A stretch of DNA of 48,647 nt from positions 1 through 48,647 of the forward strand of contig JAFZCU010000237.1 of NCBI GenBank assembly GCA_017556145.1, written 5' to 3'. Source of the stretch: Prevotella sp. Its GTDB lineage: Bacteria > Bacteroidota > Bacteroidia > Bacteroidales > Bacteroidaceae. The stretch's first letter is position 1; every line of letters begins with the position of its first letter. Below, piece by piece: positions 5,708 to 14,295 of the stretch. A program made the position numbers and the translations under genes. The notes under the pieces were generated by a model. The model made no database searches, was not told the origin of the DNA, and saw only the letters and a list, made by a program, of their open reading frames with translations.

Positions 5708-7274
5708 GATGATAGAGGCGAGGGCGAGGAAGCCCGAGTGGTCGATGGCAGAACCCGTGAACTTCACCCTCGACGCGGGTGAGCATATTGCCATCGTCGG
5801 TCGTAACGGGGCAGGCAAGTCGATGTTTGTCGACATGCTCACTGGTCGGCATCCTGCCTTCCCGGGGATGGTGAGATACTGCTTCGACGAGCCCTATAAC
5901 AACCTGAAACACATCACTTTCCGGGATACCTACGGGGGCGACAACGACCGCACGTATTTCCTGCAGCAACGCTGGAATCAGATGGAGATCGATGAAGAGA
6001 CGCCTACTGTGGGCGAGAAACTCGAGGAGGCTTTTTTGATGGCAAACTCTGAAGACTCTGAGAACTCTGAGAACGCTGATAGCGGCAGGCGCTCTGACCG
6101 ACGGGCACTACAGCATCATATCTACGACATTCTCGGTCTTTGGCCATTGCTGGATAAGTATATCATCCTGCTCTCAAGCGGCGAACTAAGGAAATATAAG
6201 TTGGCTGCCAATCTGTTTTCCAACCCGAAGGTGCTGATCATCGAGAACCCTTTCATCGGACTGGATGCGGAAACGCGGGACCAGGTGAAAGCGTTGCTCA
6301 AGGCGCTGGCAGAGGAGCAGGGGGTGCAGATGATACTGGTGCTGGCGAAAAGCGACGAAGTGCCGGAATTCGTAACGCATATCGTAGAGGTGAGGGAGAT
6401 GAAGGTCTTGCCGAAGGTCGCAAAGGTTTTGCCGAAGGTCGCACACAGGGGACAGACCCCCTGTAATACGCTGCGCTGCTCACAGATGGGTCAGTCCCCA
6501 TGTGCGACTGACGCGACGGAAGCACAGGGGGACGAAGCACACGGGGACTGTCCCAGCTGTGAGGAAGGAGCGCCAGCGACTGGATTACAGGGGGACTGTC
6601 CCCTGCGTGCGGAGGTAATCCGGTTCAACAAGGTGACGATAAGGTATGGCGAGCGGACGATATTGAAGGATCTGGACTGGGTGGTGATGAGGGGGGAGCA
6701 CTGGGCGCTGTCGGGCCAGAACGGCTCGGGGAAGTCGACGCTGCTCTCGCTGGTCTGCGCAGACAATCCCCAGCGCTATGCCTGCGACATCTCACTGTTC
6801 GGTCACAAGCGCGGCTCTGGCGAAAGCATCTGGGACATCAAGAAGCGCATCGGCTACATCTCGCCCGAGATGCACCGCAGCTACAAACAGAACATCCCGG
6901 CGCTGCAGATCGTGGCGAGCGGCCTGAAAGATACCATCGGCCTCTACTCCACCCCGACGCCAGCGGAAAAAGACCAATGTATCAGATGGATGAACATATT
7001 CGGCATCGGACACCTGGCTGACCGCAGGTTCCTCGAAATGTCGAGCGGGGAACAGCGACTGGTGCTGTTGGCACGGGCGTTTGTGAAAAGTCCTGAGCTG
7101 CTGATTCTCGACGAACCGCTACACGGACTGGACCTCTGCAACCGCGACCTGGTGAAGGGGATTGTGGACCGGTATATGTCTGAGAATCCTGACCGCACGC
7201 TCATCTATGTCACGCATTATGAAAACGAGTTGCCGAACTGCATTGAACACTCAATCTTTTTGAAAAGGAGTTGA
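5694..7274 (+). CDS. Double ABC ATPase, ModF-like
   Basis: A soluble 526-residue protein with two ABC ATPase domains and no membrane segments, like ModF/PhrA. Domain 1: Walker A GRNGAGKS (36-43), signature LSSGELRK, Walker B region [12 protein letters not shown] (about 180-191) where the usual Asp-Glu is Glu-Asn, so domain 1 may hydrolyse ATP poorly. Domain 2: Walker A GQNGSGKS, signature MSSGEQR, an intact [12 protein letters not shown] and H-loop VTHYENE. Two in-frame low-complexity insertions: NSEDSENSE (about 118-129) and a Cys/Gly-rich linker (about 237-307) made from palindromic GGGGACTGTCCCC-like DNA. No transporter subunit nearby; the substrate or role is unknown. Coupled to ruvC. Confidence 0.85.
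   Translation: MKTIEMIEARARKPEWSMAEPVNFTLDAGEHIAIVGRNGAGKSMFVDMLTGRHPAFPGMVRYCFDEPYNNLKHITFRDTYGGDNDRTYFLQQRWNQMEIDEETPTVGEKLEEAFLMANSEDSENSENADSGRRSDRRALQHHIYDILGLWPLLDKYIILLSSGELRKYKLAANLFSNPKVLIIENPFIGLDAETRDQVKALLKALAEEQGVQMILVLAKSDEVPEFVTHIVEVREMKVLPKVAKVLPKVAHRGQTPCNTLRCSQMGQSPCATDATEAQGDEAHGDCPSCEEGAPATGLQGDCPLRAEVIRFNKVTIRYGERTILKDLDWVVMRGEHWALSGQNGSGKSTLLSLVCADNPQRYACDISLFGHKRGSGESIWDIKKRIGYISPEMHRSYKQNIPALQIVASGLKDTIGLYSTPTPAEKDQCIRWMNIFGIGHLADRRFLEMSSGEQRLVLLARAFVKSPELLILDEPLHGLDLCNRDLVKGIVDRYMSENPDRTLIYVTHYENELPNCIEHSIFLKRS
6402..6612 (+). repeat. Palindromic repeats inside the ABC-protein linker
   Basis: First a 21-base direct duplication (TTGCCGAAGGTCGCA core, 6402-6443), then four palindromic units of the ACAGGGG...CCCCTGT type (about 6445-6464, 6483-6504, 6523-6560, 6588-6606). 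The units resemble extragenic palindromes but here stay in frame across about 70 codons between the two ATPase domains. Confidence 0.7.
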
Positions 7275-7303
7275 GGAGAGAAGGAGTAAGGAGTTGAGGA
7301 TTT

Positions 7304-7906
7304 TTATTTGTCTTCTAAAAGGGCTGCGGTGCGGACGCGAGAAAGGGTCTCGGGCGTCATCTGCAAGTAGCTGGCGATATAGACCAGCGGGGCGCGGAGC
7401 ACCAGTTGCGGCTGACGCTTGATGAGTTTATGATAGCGGTCCTGCGCACTCTCGAAACGCAGCATGTCGGCATGCACCTGCGACAGGATGAGCGACTCCT
7501 CGAGAATCTTACGATAAAGAATCTGGATGTTGACGCTCTTCATGGCCACCGCCTCGAGTTCGAGTTTGGGAATCGCTATGAGGACCGACGGTTCGATGGT
7601 CTTGATCTGCAGATGGGTAGGCTGTTCCAGGAACAGGCTCTCGATGCACATCACGATATTGTTCTCGGTAGCCATATACTCGGTCAGCTCCTTCCCATTC
7701 TTATAATAGAACTGGCGCACCAGGCCCTTCACCACCCAATAGATGTTGGTACAGGTCTCTCCTTCGCGGAGAATCATCTCGTTCTTCGCATATTTCACCG
7801 GCAGGAGTATGCTTTCCAGCAAATCGAGCTCCTCGTGTGTCATTGTACTGTAGCGACGGGCCAGCTCACGGGCAACGTCTCTCGAAGTAATACTAACAGT
7901 AGCCAT
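7304..7906 (-). CDS. Crp/Fnr-family transcriptional regulator
   Basis: A 200-residue protein with an N-terminal cyclic-nucleotide-binding-type beta barrel (about 25-125; ILREGETCTNIYWVVKGLVRQF contains the conserved roll Gly residues) and a C-terminal winged helix. The recognition region is LVYIASYLQMTPETLSRVR (about 172-190), the form common in Bacteroidota Crp-like proteins. No Cys cluster for an iron-sulphur centre. The ligand and targets are unknown. It converges on the ABC gene; the 29-base gap contains GGAGTTGAGGAGAGAAGGAG simple sequence. It lies just downstream of lepA on the same strand. Confidence 0.88.
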   Translation of the reverse strand: MATVSITSRDVARELARRYSTMTHEELDLLESILLPVKYAKNEMILREGETCTNIYWVVKGLVRQFYYKNGKELTEYMATENNIVMCIESLFLEQPTHLQIKTIEPSVLIAIPKLELEAVAMKSVNIQILYRKILEESLILSQVHADMLRFESAQDRYHKLIKRQPQLVLRAPLVYIASYLQMTPETLSRVRTAALLEDK

Positions 7907-7932
7907 AGGTCTTTAAAAATATTAATATGTTA

Positions 7933-9714
7933 TTAGTCAAGTTTCAACACTGCGAGGAAGGCCTTCTGAGGCACTTCCACATTTCCAATCTGCTTCATGC
8001 GCTTCTTACCGCGCTTCTGTTTCTCTAAGAGCTTACGCTTACGCGTGACGTCACCACCATAGCACTTTGCCGTGACATCCTTACGCACCTGCTTCACCGT
8101 CTCGCGGGCGATAATCTTCGCACCGATGGCCGCCTGAATGGCAATATCGAACTGCTGGCGCGGGATGAGCTCCTTGAGCTTCTCGCACATGCGCCGGCCA
8201 AAGGTGACGGCATTGTCCTGATGCGTGAGTGTGGAGAGGGCATCCACCGGCTCGCCATTGAGCAGGATATCGAGTTTCGCCAGTTTCGAAGGCCGGAAGC
8301 CATCGATGTGATAGTCGAACGAGGCATAGCCCTTGGAGATGGACTTCAGCTTGTCGTAGAAATCGATCACAATCTCCCCCAACGGCAGCATAAAGTGAAT
8401 CTCCACGCGATTACCGCTAACATACTGCTGGTCAATCAGTTCACCCCGCTTGTCAAGACAGAGTTTCATGATCGGACCGATGTAGTCGGCAGCTGTGATG
8501 ATGGACGCCCGGATATAAGGTTCCTCGATGTGGTCGATGAGCGTCAGGTCGGGCAGTCCGGAGGGGTTGTGCACCTCCTTCACCTCCCCCTGCTTGGTGT
8601 AGCAGACATAGCTCACATTAGGCACGGTGGTGATGACATCCATGTCGAACTCACGGTCGAGGCGCTCCTGGATAATCTCCATGTGGAGCAGACCGAGGAA
8701 GCCACACCGGAAGCCGAAGCCAAGGGCGACGGAGCTCTCTGGTGTAAAGGTGAGCGAGGCATCGTTGAGCTGCAGTTTCTCGAGCGACGCACGCAGGTTC
8801 TCGTAGTCGGTGGGATCGATGGGATAGACACCGGCGAACACCATGGGCTTCACCTCCTGGAAGCCCTCGATGGCCTTGTCGCAGGGCTTTGCCACATGGG
8901 TGATGGTATCGCCCACCTTCACCTCCCTGGAATTCTTGATTCCCGAGATGATGTAGCCCACATCGCCCGTGCGCAGCTCCTTGCGCGGAATCATGTCCAT
9001 CTTCAGCACTCCGATCTCATCGGCATCGTATTCCATCCCGGTATTGAAGAACTTCACCAGGTCGCCCTGACGGATGACCCCGTTGACAATCTTGAAATAG
9101 GCGATGATGCCCCGGAACGAATTGAACACCGAGTCGAAGATGAGCGCCTGCAAGGGAGCCTCCTCATCGCCTACGGGATGAGGGATGCGCTCGACGATGG
9201 CATCCAGCACCTGCTCAATCCCCTCGCCCGTCTTGCCGGAGGCGCGGAGGATCTCAGAGCGGTCGCAACCAATCAGGTCGACAATCTCATCCTCTACCTC
9301 GTCGGGCATGGCGGAAGGCATGTCGATCTTGTTGATGACGGGGATGATCTCGAGGTTATGGTCGATGGCCATGTAGAGGTTGGAGATGGTCTGCGCCTGC
9401 ACGCCCTGTGTGGCATCGACCACCAGCAACGCCCCTTCGCAGGCGGCGATGGAACGCGACACCTCGTAGGAGAAGTCGACATGTCCCGGCGTATCGATCA
9501 GATTGAGGATGTATTTTTCGCCATTGTGCATATACTCCATTTGGATGGCGTGGCTCTTGATGGTGATGCCACGCTCTCGCTCCAGGTCCATGTCGTCGAG
9601 CATCTGCCCTTCAGTGACCTGGATGGTCTTGGTAAATTCGAGCATGCGGTCAGCCAGCGTCGACTTTCCGTGGTCTATATGTGCAATGATACAGAAATTT
9701 CTGATATGATTCAT
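7933..9714 (-). CDS. lepA: Elongation factor 4 (LepA)
   Basis: A ribosome-associated GTPase that back-translocates or remodels stalled elongation complexes and aids initiation or assembly. Visible: G1 AHIDHGKST (8-16), the switch region [10 protein letters not shown]3 DTPGHVDF, G4 NKIDMP, then EF-G-like domains and the LepA-specific C-terminal domain ending [10 protein letters not shown]. Length 593, as expected. The start is [16 protein letters not shown] at 9714; an upstream in-frame start would read through the promoter. The promoter is at 9738-9768, divergent from the lipoprotein gene. Confidence 0.97.
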   Translation of the reverse strand: MNHIRNFCIIAHIDHGKSTLADRMLEFTKTIQVTEGQMLDDMDLERERGITIKSHAIQMEYMHNGEKYILNLIDTPGHVDFSYEVSRSIAACEGALLVVDATQGVQAQTISNLYMAIDHNLEIIPVINKIDMPSAMPDEVEDEIVDLIGCDRSEILRASGKTGEGIEQVLDAIVERIPHPVGDEEAPLQALIFDSVFNSFRGIIAYFKIVNGVIRQGDLVKFFNTGMEYDADEIGVLKMDMIPRKELRTGDVGYIISGIKNSREVKVGDTITHVAKPCDKAIEGFQEVKPMVFAGVYPIDPTDYENLRASLEKLQLNDASLTFTPESSVALGFGFRCGFLGLLHMEIIQERLDREFDMDVITTVPNVSYVCYTKQGEVKEVHNPSGLPDLTLIDHIEEPYIRASIITAADYIGPIMKLCLDKRGELIDQQYVSGNRVEIHFMLPLGEIVIDFYDKLKSISKGYASFDYHIDGFRPSKLAKLDILLNGEPVDALSTLTHQDNAVTFGRRMCEKLKELIPRQQFDIAIQAAIGAKIIARETVKQVRKDVTAKCYGGDVTRKRKLLEKQKRGKKRMKQIGNVEVPQKAFLAVLKLD

Positions 9715-9737
9715 TAATGTACGTGTAGTTTGAGATG

Positions 9738-9768
9738 CAAAGATACAAAAATTCTGTTGTTTCACCAA
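9738..9768 (-). promoter_or_regulatory. lepA promoter
   Basis: Minus-strand TATCTTTG (complement of 9738-9745) with a TTG -33 (complement of 9766-9768) 20 bases upstream. It overlaps the divergent promoter region of the lipoprotein gene. Confidence 0.7.
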
Positions 9769-9786
9769 TATTTTTGCTTTTTTTTG

Positions 9787-9794
9787 TATCTTTG
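9787..9794 (+). promoter_or_regulatory. -7 box of the lipoprotein gene
   Basis: TATCTTTG fits TAnnTTTG and lies 21 bases before the ATG at 9816. No clear -33 element is seen at the right distance, so this is weaker than its divergent partner. Confidence 0.5.
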
Positions 9795-9815
9795 CACCGA
9801 AAAATTACATTCGTT

Positions 9816-10205
9816 ATGAAAAAAGTAATACTATTTGTGTTGGCAGCCCTCACATTGGGTGCCTGTCAGGAATCGCTGGAAGACAGATGTGCCAGGGAGT
9901 GTCTGGAGTTTACGAAGCGGAAGTGCCCCTCGGCTGTGGCAGAGAACATGGTGATCGACAGTATGACCTTCGTCCGGGCAACGCATACCATTCAACATTA
10001 TTATAAGCTGACCGGCGTTGCCGACCGTGCCGACGGGTTTCAGAAAGACCAGGCGAAGGAATTGCTGAAAGGTGCCCTGAAGAACACCACGCAGGTGATG
10101 GCGTATAAGGAGGCGGGGTATCAGTTCAGGTATATCTATTATTCGGAGAAGAATCCGCAGACAATCTATCTCGATATTCTCCTCACAGAAAAAGACTATC
10201 AATAA
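9816..10205 (+). CDS. Small lipoprotein of unknown function
   Basis: A 129-residue protein with a lipoprotein signal: MKKVILFVLAALTLGAC, lipobox LGAC, so Cys17 is the likely lipidated residue. The mature part has two further Cys residues (DRCARECLEF) that could form a disulfide with the third at KRKCPS, and a later beta-rich region. I do not recognise the family. The start is chosen for the signal peptide and the TATCTTTG box upstream. Its 3' end forms a shared terminator with yebC. Confidence 0.75.
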   Translation: MKKVILFVLAALTLGACQESLEDRCARECLEFTKRKCPSAVAENMVIDSMTFVRATHTIQHYYKLTGVADRADGFQKDQAKELLKGALKNTTQVMAYKEAGYQFRYIYYSEKNPQTIYLDILLTEKDYQ

Positions 10206-10240
10206 GAAGGAAGCCCCGCCTGCCGGCGGGGCTTCCTTCT
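10205..10240. terminator. Bidirectional terminator
   Basis: A perfect 16-bp stem (arm AGAAGGAAGCCCCGCC, loop TGCC) lies between the convergent lipoprotein and yebC genes, beginning at the last base of the lipoprotein stop codon. ATTTTA follows on the plus strand. Confidence 0.88.
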
Positions 10241-10243
10241 ATT

Positions 10244-10969
10244 TTACTCGGGTTGCATGTTCGTGTAAACCGTCTGGACATCGTCGAAGTCCTCGAGTTT
10301 CTCCACCATCTTGTCGATGGTCTCACGCTGTTCGGGTGTGACCTCCTTCATGTCATTGGGGATGCGTGTGAACTCAGCCCCCGTCACCTCGAACCCATTC
10401 TCCTCGAGGTGCTTCTGAATGGCCCCGAATGAAGAGGGATCGCCATAGATGGTGATGCTGTTCTCCTCCTCGTCCTCGTCGAACTCATCCTCCACGCCAT
10501 AGTCGATCAGGTCGAGGATCATCTCGTCCATATCCAGACCGTCCTTCTTCTTGAAGGTGAACACTGCCTTGTGGTCGAACAGGAAGCTCAGCGAGCCCTG
10601 TGTACCCAGGTTACCATTGAACTTGTTGAAGACCGAACGCACGTCACCCACGGTACGGGTGGTGTTGTCGGTCAGTGTCTCCACGAAGATGGCGATGCCG
10701 TGAGGGCCGTATCCCTCGTAGGTCACTTCCTTGTAGTCGCTCTGGTCCTTACCCATCGCGTTCTTGATGGCACGCTCGATGTTGTCCTTCGGCATGTTCT
10801 CACGCTTGGCATTGGCGATGATGGCACGCAGCGTAGGGTTGTTCTCTGGCTCTGGACCGCCTGCCTTCACAGCAATGGCGATCTGCTTACCGATCTTTGT
10901 GAATGTCTTGGCCATGTGGCCCCATCTCTTCAGCTTCGTAGCTTTACGATATTCAAATGCTCTTCCCAT
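10244..10969 (-). CDS. YebC/PmpR/TACO1-family protein
   Basis: A 241-residue YebC-like protein, a family described as transcriptional regulators and, for TACO1-type members, as factors easing translation of poly-proline stretches. The N-terminal block MGRAFEYRKATKLKRWGHMAKTF and the NNPTLRAIIANAKRENMPKDNIERAI segment (about 43-67) are typical. The usual start contains the KR-rich helix seen here. It is followed by the terminator at 10205-10240 and lies 31 bases after pheT in the other direction, so read-through from another promoter is possible; none is clear in front of it. Confidence 0.93.
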   Translation of the reverse strand: MGRAFEYRKATKLKRWGHMAKTFTKIGKQIAIAVKAGGPEPENNPTLRAIIANAKRENMPKDNIERAIKNAMGKDQSDYKEVTYEGYGPHGIAIFVETLTDNTTRTVGDVRSVFNKFNGNLGTQGSLSFLFDHKAVFTFKKKDGLDMDEMILDLIDYGVEDEFDEDEEENSITIYGDPSSFGAIQKHLEENGFEVTGAEFTRIPNDMKEVTPEQRETIDKMVEKLEDFDDVQTVYTNMQPE

Positions 10970-11000
10970 AATTGATATTTTATTTTTTACCTTTTTAATT

Positions 11001-13496
11001 TTATCTCAGTTCCGCGTTGAGCTGTTTCTTGAGGTTAGCGATGAGCTTAGCCATAATCGCTTCGATCTGCTTGTCACCCATGGTTTTCTCGTCGTCCTGG
11101 AGGATGAAGTTGACGGCGTAGGACTTCTTGCCGGCAGGGAGCTTGTCACCCTCGTAGACATCGAAGAGCTCCACCTTCTTGAGGAGTTTCTTCTCTGTCT
11201 GACGGGCAATCTGCTCGATCTGGGCGAACTCAACGCCATTATCCACCAGCAGCGCCAGGTCACGGCTCACAGCTGGGAACTTCGGCACCTCGGAATAGAG
11301 CACCTCATTCTTCCTGACCACCTTCATCAGCGCCGTCCAATCCAGTTCCGCATAGTAGACGGGATGGTCGAGACCGAACTGCTTGAGGAGTTTCTTGGTG
11401 ATGATACCCATCTCGACGAGTGTCTTGCCACCCCGGTTCTCGATGGTCATGCCTGCCGAGAAGATGTCGTTCTCCGACTTCTTGCGAACCAGCATACCCG
11501 GCTTCACGCCAATACGACGGAGGATGTTTTCCACGTAGGCGCTCAGCTCATAATAGGTGGCGTCCTCGTCCTGGTGCGCCCAGGAGCCCTCGACGCGCTT
11601 GCCAGTGACCCAAAGTGCTGCATGATAGGATTCCTTGTAGGCCTGCATCGGGTCATCGTCGTTCTGCTTCTCAGGTGAGAAGAAATAAACGTTTCCGAAC
11701 TCGAAGAAGCGCAGGTTGCCGCGCTTGCGGTTCACGTTGTGCTGGATGCTCTCCAGACCGCCAAAGAGGAGGGTCTGGCGCATGACGTTGAGATCGGTGG
11801 AGAGGGGGTTCATGATGCGGACGAGGGTAGATTTCTCTGAAGACTCAGAATACTCAGAGTTTTCAGAGTTTTCAGAGTTTTCAGACTGATAATAGGCGGC
11901 CTTCGTCAACGAGTTGTTGAGGATTTCGTTGAAGCCCTCACCGACGAGCTGCTCGCTCACGAGGTTGGCGAGCTTGTGCTTCTGGTCCTCATCGCCCTTG
12001 ATGACGAGGGAGCCCTTCAGCTGCGTGGGAATCTCCACATTATTATAGCCGTAGATGCGCAGGATATCCTCGACCACATCGCAAGGACGCTGCACGTCGA
12101 CACGATAGGCAGGAATCTCGAGCGTCAAGCCCTCAGATGACTCATTGAGCACCTTCATCTCCAGGCTCTCGCAGATGGCCTTGATGGTGTCTACAGGGAT
12201 CTCCTTGCCGACGAGGCTGTGTACATACTGATAGCTGAGCTCTACCACCGCATTCTTAATGGGTTCGGGATAGATATCGCAGACCTCCATCGACACCTTG
12301 CCGCCAGCCAGTTCCTGACAGAGGATGGCCGCCTGCTTCAGGGCATAGATGGTGCCATTGGGATCGACGCCACGCTCGAAGCGGAACGAGGAGTCCGTGC
12401 TCAGGCCATGACGACGCGCCGACTTACGGATCCAGGTGGGATGGAAATAGGCACTCTCGAGCACCACGTTACGCGTGGTCTCATAGGTACCGCTCCCCTT
12501 TCCGCCAAACACACCGGCGATACACATGGGATCCTCGGCATTGCAGATGGCCAGGTCGCGGTCGGAGAGTTTGTGCTCCTCGCCGTCGAGTGTCTGGAAA
12601 GGTGTACCCTCAGGCATGGTCTTCACCACAATCTTGTGACCTTTCACCATGTCTGCATCAAACGTGTGCAGAGGTTGACCATAAGCCATCATGATGTAAT
12701 TGGTGATATCGACGATGTTGTTGATCGGACGCAGGCCAATGGTGGTGAGTTTGTTCTTCAGCCAGTCGGGTGATTCCTTCACCTCGCAGTCAGTGACTGA
12801 CACACAAGCATAGCGCTTGCAGGCCTCCTGATTCTCAATCGTCACCTCGATGGGCAGGTCGTGGTTCTCCACCTTGAACTTTGCGCAGTCAGGGCGGTGC
12901 ATCTGCGTCTCATAGCCATTGCGCTTGAGCCAGGCATAGAGGTCGCGCGCCACACCCCAGTGTGACAGACCATCGGCACGGTTGGCGGTGATATCCACCT
13001 CGATGAGCCAGTCGCTCTCTAAATGATAATACTCCGCAGCAGGTGTGCCCACCACTGCATCCTCCGGCAGGACGATGATGCCATCGTGGGAGGTACCCAC
13101 GCCAATCTCATCCTCGGCACAGATCATGCCGTTCGACTCCACGCCACGCAGCTTCGACTTCTTGATGACAAACTCCTGATCGCCGTCGTAGAGCACACAA
13201 CCAAGATCCGCCACGATCACCTTCTGACCAGCTGCCACGTTGGGTGCGCCACACACAATCTGCGAGGGCTCGCCCTTGCCTAAGTCTACCGTTGTCACAT
13301 GCAGGTGGTCGCTATTGGGATGGGCCTCACACGTGAGCACCTTACCCACGTAGAGACCCTTCAGTCCACCTTTGATACTCTGTACTTCTTCCAATGCGTC
13401 GACTTCGAGACCTGTCGATGTCAGGGCATCACACACCTGCTGTGCCGTGAGGTCGAAATCAACGTATTCCTTCAACCATTTGTAGGAAATATTCAT
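11001..13496 (-). CDS. pheT: Phenylalanyl-tRNA synthetase beta subunit
   Basis: With PheS it charges tRNA-Phe; the beta subunit carries the editing (B3/B4) and tRNA-binding domains. In order: B1, then the EMAP/OB tRNA-binding domain (VGKVLTCEAHPNSDHLHV, about 51-68), B3/B4 with RFERGVDPNGT, B5 (VDVQRPCDVVEDILRIYGYNN), the catalytic-like core, and the FDX-ACB anticodon domain at the C-terminus (PAVSRDLALLVDNG onward). Length 831 is slightly above average because of a low-complexity in-frame insertion of NSE units at about residues 537-555. pheS is not adjacent. The promoter is 13541-13572. Confidence 0.97.
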   Translation of the reverse strand: MNISYKWLKEYVDFDLTAQQVCDALTSTGLEVDALEEVQSIKGGLKGLYVGKVLTCEAHPNSDHLHVTTVDLGKGEPSQIVCGAPNVAAGQKVIVADLGCVLYDGDQEFVIKKSKLRGVESNGMICAEDEIGVGTSHDGIIVLPEDAVVGTPAAEYYHLESDWLIEVDITANRADGLSHWGVARDLYAWLKRNGYETQMHRPDCAKFKVENHDLPIEVTIENQEACKRYACVSVTDCEVKESPDWLKNKLTTIGLRPINNIVDITNYIMMAYGQPLHTFDADMVKGHKIVVKTMPEGTPFQTLDGEEHKLSDRDLAICNAEDPMCIAGVFGGKGSGTYETTRNVVLESAYFHPTWIRKSARRHGLSTDSSFRFERGVDPNGTIYALKQAAILCQELAGGKVSMEVCDIYPEPIKNAVVELSYQYVHSLVGKEIPVDTIKAICESLEMKVLNESSEGLTLEIPAYRVDVQRPCDVVEDILRIYGYNNVEIPTQLKGSLVIKGDEDQKHKLANLVSEQLVGEGFNEILNNSLTKAAYYQSENSENSENSEYSESSEKSTLVRIMNPLSTDLNVMRQTLLFGGLESIQHNVNRKRGNLRFFEFGNVYFFSPEKQNDDDPMQAYKESYHAALWVTGKRVEGSWAHQDEDATYYELSAYVENILRRIGVKPGMLVRKKSENDIFSAGMTIENRGGKTLVEMGIITKKLLKQFGLDHPVYYAELDWTALMKVVRKNEVLYSEVPKFPAVSRDLALLVDNGVEFAQIEQIARQTEKKLLKKVELFDVYEGDKLPAGKKSYAVNFILQDDEKTMGDKQIEAIMAKLIANLKKQLNAELR
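11834..11886 (-). repeat. In-frame 9-base tandem repeat in pheT
   Basis: Nine-base units of the form AACTCTGAA/AACTCTGAG encode repeated Asn-Ser-Glu, drifting to Tyr-Ser-Glu and Ser-Ser-Glu. A related ACTCTGAGA array occurs in the unrelated ABC gene at 6046-6080. Confidence 0.85.
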
Positions 13497-13540
13497 TATA
13501 CCGATTCTTTAGTAATTACTAACTGTGAAATTTCAGCGTG

Positions 13541-13572
13541 CAAAGGTACTAAAAAATCGGTATATACACAAA
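13541..13572 (-). promoter_or_regulatory. pheT promoter
   Basis: Minus-strand TACCTTTG (complement of 13541-13548) and TTTG (complement of 13569-13572) spaced by 20 bases, matching the Bacteroidota consensus. The leader is about 38 bases, too short for an attenuator. Confidence 0.75.
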
Positions 13573-13587
13573 GATTTTGTGAAAAAA

Positions 13588-14208
13588 TCATTCAATGCAC
13601 TTCATAATGAAGTCAACAGCCCCATTTACACCGAATTTCCGCACGTCGATTGAGATGTCATAATTGCGTGCATCCGTCCAGTCCTTGCCTGTAAACGTCT
13701 TGGTGTAGAGTTCACGGCTGTAGTCATTGTCGACCACCATCGCCGCAGCATCCGAGAGACTCAGGTCGTACTTCTCCGCGATGCGTCGTTTGCGACAGTC
13801 CTCTGAGGAATGGATGAAGATCTTCAGTGCGTTGGGATGTTCGGCAAAGATGTGGAAGCCACACCGTCCGATGAGCACACACGACTCCCTTGAGGCGATA
13901 GAGCGGATGGCCTCTGCCTGCGCCTCAAAGAGCTCATGCGACGTGCGGTCGTGCTCCAGGCCATTATACTCCGCCCTGCTCATGTAGGTACGGTAGAAAC
14001 TGGTGAAGTCGTCACGCCATAGCGGATTGCGTGCCTCGAGTTTCTCGACGGCCTCCTCGACCACGTTCATGCGCTTTGCCACCTCATTCAACACCTGTTT
14101 GTCAATCAGTTTTACCCCCAGCCTACGCGCCAGCTCGACACCAATCTCATGGCCGCCGGTTCCGAACATTCGGCTGATGGTGATGATAAATTGTTCCTGT
14201 CTGTTCAT
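13588..14208 (-). CDS. Cytidylate-kinase-like family protein
   Basis: A 206-residue protein of the cytidylate kinase-like family (Pfam cytidylate_kin_2). The N-terminal loop SRMFGTGGHEIGVELARRLG (about 12-31) takes the place of the P-loop, and RKRRIAEKYDLS (about 147-158) and the C-terminal segment match the LID-type region of kinases. True CMP kinases have a canonical GxxGxGKS loop, which is absent, so the nucleotide substrate is uncertain. Monocistronic, with its own promoter. Confidence 0.85.
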   Translation of the reverse strand: MNRQEQFIITISRMFGTGGHEIGVELARRLGVKLIDKQVLNEVAKRMNVVEEAVEKLEARNPLWRDDFTSFYRTYMSRAEYNGLEHDRTSHELFEAQAEAIRSIASRESCVLIGRCGFHIFAEHPNALKIFIHSSEDCRKRRIAEKYDLSLSDAAAMVVDNDYSRELYTKTFTGKDWTDARNYDISIDVRKFGVNGAVDFIMKCIE

Positions 14209-14246
14209 AGTGCCACGTATTTTTAGTTAGTTCATATTTTATGGCA

Positions 14247-14278
14247 CAAAGTTAAGAATAAAATTTGGAAAAAACAAA
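14247..14278 (-). promoter_or_regulatory. Promoter of the cytidylate-kinase-like gene
   Basis: Minus-strand TAACTTTG (complement of 14247-14254) and TTTG (complement of 14275-14278) with 20 bases between. Confidence 0.72.
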
Positions 14279-14295
14279 TTTTTTAAGTGTTTTTT

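Noticed and set aside
8221-9717. 498-codon open frame opposite lepA
   Set aside because: It is the antisense shadow of a highly conserved gene, caused by codon usage; its product is His/Asp-rich with no recognisable domain.
13497-13540. T-box or attenuator leader for pheT
   Set aside because: The leader is about 38 bases, too short for either, with no Phe-rich leader peptide.
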